Shown here: in pieces, positions 63,621 to 64,000 of the stretch
Layout of the letters: each line of letters opens with the position of its first letter
Position numbering within the stretch: the stretch's first letter is position 1
Position numbers and translations under genes: made by a program
Origin: Bacteroidaceae bacterium
Lineage (GTDB): Bacteria > Bacteroidota > Bacteroidia > Bacteroidales > Bacteroidaceae
Direction: 5' to 3'
Assembly (NCBI GenBank): GCA_017483605.1
Contig: JAFUWG010000012.1
Location: 1-64,000 of the forward strand
Length of the DNA stretch: 64,000 bases
The notes under the pieces: generated by a model
Databases searched by the model: none
What the model saw: only the letters and a program-made list of their open reading frames with translations
What the model was told of the DNA's origin: nothing

Positions 63621-63911
63621 ATGCATGTAGCAACCCCTATGCCAGCAGCCATTCCTTATTGGAACTTCATTAAGGACTCGTCGAATGAGGTGAAACTGAA
63701 CCTCATCACTTTATTGTCTATGTCCATCGAAGAGGAACTCTCGCACTCCGACACAGAAGACGGTAAAGCCTTGAAGCCTTACACGCTTGAAGAATTGCGA
63801 GGGATGATTGCCAAATCGGAACAAGAATACGCAATGGGGGAATACTACTCTCAAGAAGAAGCCCATCAGCAGATGAACCAATTTGTTCAACAAAGAACAA
63901 GAACAGCATGA
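63621..63911 (+). CDS. Putative antitoxin
   Basis: 96 residues with a hydrophobic start and an acidic C-terminal half (YTLEELRGMIAKSEQEYAMGEYYSQEEAHQQMNQFVQQR) that resembles the toxin-binding tail of RelB/Phd-like antitoxins. It overlaps the downstream toxin gene by 4 nt (ATGA), and an inverted repeat covers its promoter. The exact antitoxin family is not certain. Confidence 0.75.
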   Translation: MHVATPMPAAIPYWNFIKDSSNEVKLNLITLLSMSIEEELSHSDTEDGKALKPYTLEELRGMIAKSEQEYAMGEYYSQEEAHQQMNQFVQQRTRTA

Positions 63912-64000
63912 AAATTGTCTGGACGAAAAGTGCGTTGCAGTCATGGCAAGAAATCGCACAATACATCAACGACACGTTTGGTTCCAAGGCTTTGATTGAT
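63908..64000 (+). CDS. RelE/ParE-family toxin (cut by the window end)
   Basis: Only the first 31 residues are present: MKIVWTKSALQSWQEIAQYI, then NDTFGSKALID. The opening strand and helix are typical of the RelE/ParE toxin superfamily. Whether it acts on DNA gyrase or mRNA cannot be told from this part. Confidence 0.75.
   Translation, partial: MKIVWTKSALQSWQEIAQYINDTFGSKALID

Overview
The window looks like a chromosome segment from a Bacteroidales bacterium, probably Prevotella-like. Support: many Bacteroidetes-type promoters of the form TTTG-N18/20-TAnnTTTG; the gene order xerC-hpf-tRNA-tuf-tRNA-Trp-secE-nusG-rplKAJL-rpoBC; BlaI/BlaR1 pairs; a propeller/AraC one-chain regulator; a GH51 arabinofuranosidase and an acetylesterase. 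No rRNA or CRISPR array was seen. The species is not identified.

Layout. Positions 1-300: the end of an integrated element, stopping in the 3' half of a tRNA(CAT) gene. 370-4220: AlkD-like protein, M48 lipoprotein peptidase and a BlaI-BlaR1(TonB) pair with a visible operator. 4693-13089: two periplasmic-solute-binding histidine kinases, the first without its phospho-acceptor histidine, and a convergent membrane-anchored propeller-coiled coil-AraC regulator. 13313-16579: a possible small RNA, a 787-residue protein of unknown function whose linkers carry palindromic repeats, and a repeat-dense intergenic stretch. 16610-31278 (minus strand): the RNA polymerase/ribosomal protein/EF-Tu cluster with three tRNAs, hpf, xerC and rpsU. 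31410-52945: mixed metabolism and regulation (acyl-CoA ligase, M18 peptidase, ECF sigma/anti-sigma, MATE pump, TadA, second BlaI-BlaR1 operon, SGNH esterase, Nudix, QueA, BirA, a histidine kinase, cobalamin adenosyltransferase, nucleosidase, a PurF paralogue without its nucleophile).

53131-60925 is a defence-like island. On the plus strand lies an ABC-type ATPase gene followed by a DUF4435/TOPRIM gene, resembling PARIS (AriA/AriB). Convergent to it is a restriction-modification locus: a SAM-binding methyltransferase-like protein without NPPY, an intact NPPY methyltransferase with a zinc knuckle, a small putative antitoxin plus VapD, and a GIY-YIG-helicase. PARIS responds to anti-restriction proteins, so its position beside a restriction system is suggestive. 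The methylase operon has a clear promoter about 330 bases upstream and a leader with three interlocked inverted repeats (pseudoknot topology). GH51 arabinofuranosidase and the start of a RelE/ParE-type toxin-antitoxin pair close the window.

An unusual thread is a set of intergenic elements at 3' ends of genes: five copies, in two sequence families, share one architecture of three 15-nt dyads separated by 8-nt spacers (exact 23-nt period).
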